From: Lactobacillus sp. HBUAS51381 | GTDB taxonomy: Bacteria; Bacillota; Bacilli; Lactobacillales; Lactobacillaceae | Length of the DNA: 63,954 nt | NCBI RefSeq assembly: GCF_012641095.1 | Contig: NZ_JAAVSC010000014.1 | Coordinates: forward strand, 1-63,954 | Reading direction: 5' to 3' | Part shown: piece after piece, positions 63,250 through 63,954 of the stretch | How positions within the stretch are numbered: position 1 is the stretch's first letter | Layout: the number at the start of each line of letters is the position of its first letter | Made by a program: the position numbers and the translations under genes | Notes under the pieces: generated by a model | Database searches by the model: none | Seen by the model: only the letters and a program-made list of their open reading frames with translations | What the model was told of the DNA's origin: nothing

Positions 63250-63842
63250 TGAAGGTTGAGAGTGCGTGAACACAATCTAGTCCTCAGCTAACAAGATTTA
63301 TTGCCATTAAACTAGTCAAACTAGTCATTAACGATCACCTGCGGCTGCCAGAGATTCCAGCGCTGTGGGGACCGCCTGCGGCCTGAGAAGCGGTCCTCCG
63401 GCTCGGCTTGAAGCCTAACCAAGACCGTCAGTCTCCAAACACGTCCCGCGCTGTAAGCTGTTGCACAGCTAACACCGCTGTCACGGCTACCTACATCTCT
63501 GTCTGCCTCCGGTTACGATAGTTGAAAACCATTAAATTTGCGGTAACATCGCTGGAATGGCAACGTTCTACCAGTTTAATTGGGTACATCTCATGTAGCC
63601 GTGAGTGAGTCAAATTTGGTCTCAGCCGTGGGACTTTTCAAGTGTTCTGCTTGGAAAGTGGCGTCTTTGAGACGTGAACTTCGGCTCAAAGCGAGGGAAA
63701 AGACAGGGCTTGGTTTTTTCCCGTCCTGCCCACCGCGTTCCAGACCAAATTTGGCGAACGGTAAGGCGACCAGTACGCGACCAGCATCTAATAATAGTCA
63801 CTAGCCCAGTCACAGCAGGGATTCTAGCTGTATTTACCTTTA
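63250..63842 (+). repeat. Dispersed repeat, copy R5 (nearly full length)
   Basis: 593 bp beginning with tgaaggttgagag (63250-63262) and ending near tttaccttta. It contains the same blocks as the 49 kb copy, including the AAATTTGG pair (63612-63619 and 63747-63754) and three hairpins (63633-63659, 63665-63691 and the gggaaaag stem). The first arm has a T-G wobble where R4 has C-G and R3 has T-A. A 10-bp internal duplication (aaactagtca) lies near 63317-63336. It starts six bases after the thiN terminator. Confidence 0.88.
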
Positions 63843-63852
63843 GATTCTTAAT

Positions 63853-63930
63853 ATGGGCTCTTTGTCAACTGTTGTTGGTAATCTGCTGTATAGGGTTGCC
63901 TAATCGCATTGTGATTAGGCAACCTTTTTG
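63853..63930 (+). mobile_element. Possible ISL3-type insertion sequence terminus, cut by window edge
   Basis: ggctctttgtcaactgttgttgg (from about 63856) resembles terminal inverted repeats of ISL3-family elements in lactobacilli. It is followed by a hairpin ggttgcctaatc / gattaggcaacc with a T-run, as often found at such ends. No transposase is visible inside the window, so this is tentative. Confidence 0.3.
63895..63928 (+). terminator. Hairpin terminator at right edge
   Basis: 12-bp stem ggttgcctaatc against gattaggcaacc around a short loop, then TTTTT. Confidence 0.75.
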
Positions 63931-63954
63931 ATTCCGAATACTAGATGAATCCTT

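Noticed and set aside
49274-63804. Plus-strand reading frames in the R4 and R5 repeats (49274-49459 and 63580-63804) with similar first residues (SHVAVSESNLVSAVG)
   Set aside because: They agree for about 35 residues because the DNA is repeated, then diverge through small insertions and deletions. In R3 the frame is broken by an early stop. Base changes preserve hairpin pairing, not the reading frame.
1-63954. tRNA, rRNA or CRISPR array
   Set aside because: No cloverleaf-type segment, rRNA-like stretch or array of short direct repeats with regular spacers was seen; the repeated elements are long and widely spaced.

Overview
The window is a chromosomal segment of a low- to mid-GC Gram-positive bacterium of the family Lactobacillaceae, most likely Levilactobacillus or a close relative (inferred from protein character and local gene order; no search was run). 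Supporting features are a T-box leader ahead of pheST, GlnR/glnA with a GlnR box, an L27 N-terminal extension beside its Prp protease gene, a PASTA kinase/phosphatase pair, no dxs next to ispA, and housekeeping blocks in the order familiar from Bacillus and lactobacilli. I see no tRNA, rRNA, CRISPR array or prophage.

Layout. 1-1830: an IS1182-type insertion sequence cut by the left edge. 1.8-9.6 kb: a TetR regulator and divergent oxidoreductase with a visible operator, a zinc alcohol dehydrogenase, an OmpR-type two-component system, a YxeA-like secreted protein, the lipoprotein insertase YidC and acylphosphatase. 10.1-15.8 kb: an rRNA methyltransferase, an HD protein, an HxlR regulator, then T-box-pheS-pheT. 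16-24.2 kb: mltG, udk, greA, a HesB-like protein, a large YfhO membrane protein and a class B PBP. 24.6-31.7 kb: rpmG, 5-FCL, rhomboid, yqgQ, glcK, rhodanese, DUF3042, GDPD, miaA, glnR-glnA. 32.1-34.5 kb: a three-gene operon of largely unknown function ending in a dUTPase-2-like gene. 34.9-46.8 kb: a TetR gene with an apparent AUU start, rplU-prp-rpmA, pepP, efp, asp23, nusB, folD, xseAB, ispA, tlyA, argR, recN. 46.9-50.6 kb is accessory: an LPxT-type adhesin, a small secreted protein and a small gene under a two-box LexA/SOS promoter. 51-63.2 kb: gmk, rpoZ, coaBC, priA, fmt, rsmB, stp, prkC, rsgA, rpe, thiN.

The most unusual content is not a gene. A family of dispersed intergenic repeats occurs five times (about 9.7, 19.1, 39.7, 49.0 and 63.3 kb). 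Full-length copies are about 590 bp with imperfect terminal inverted repeats (about 13 bp), and the 49 kb copy carries 13-bp repeats and an 8-bp direct flanking duplication. The copies are modular. A block of about 136 bp, bounded by AAATTTGG direct repeats, folds into three successive hairpins whose arms show compensatory base changes between copies. This looks like a non-autonomous mobile element carrying a conserved structured RNA or DNA module, comparable in concept to BOX-type elements.
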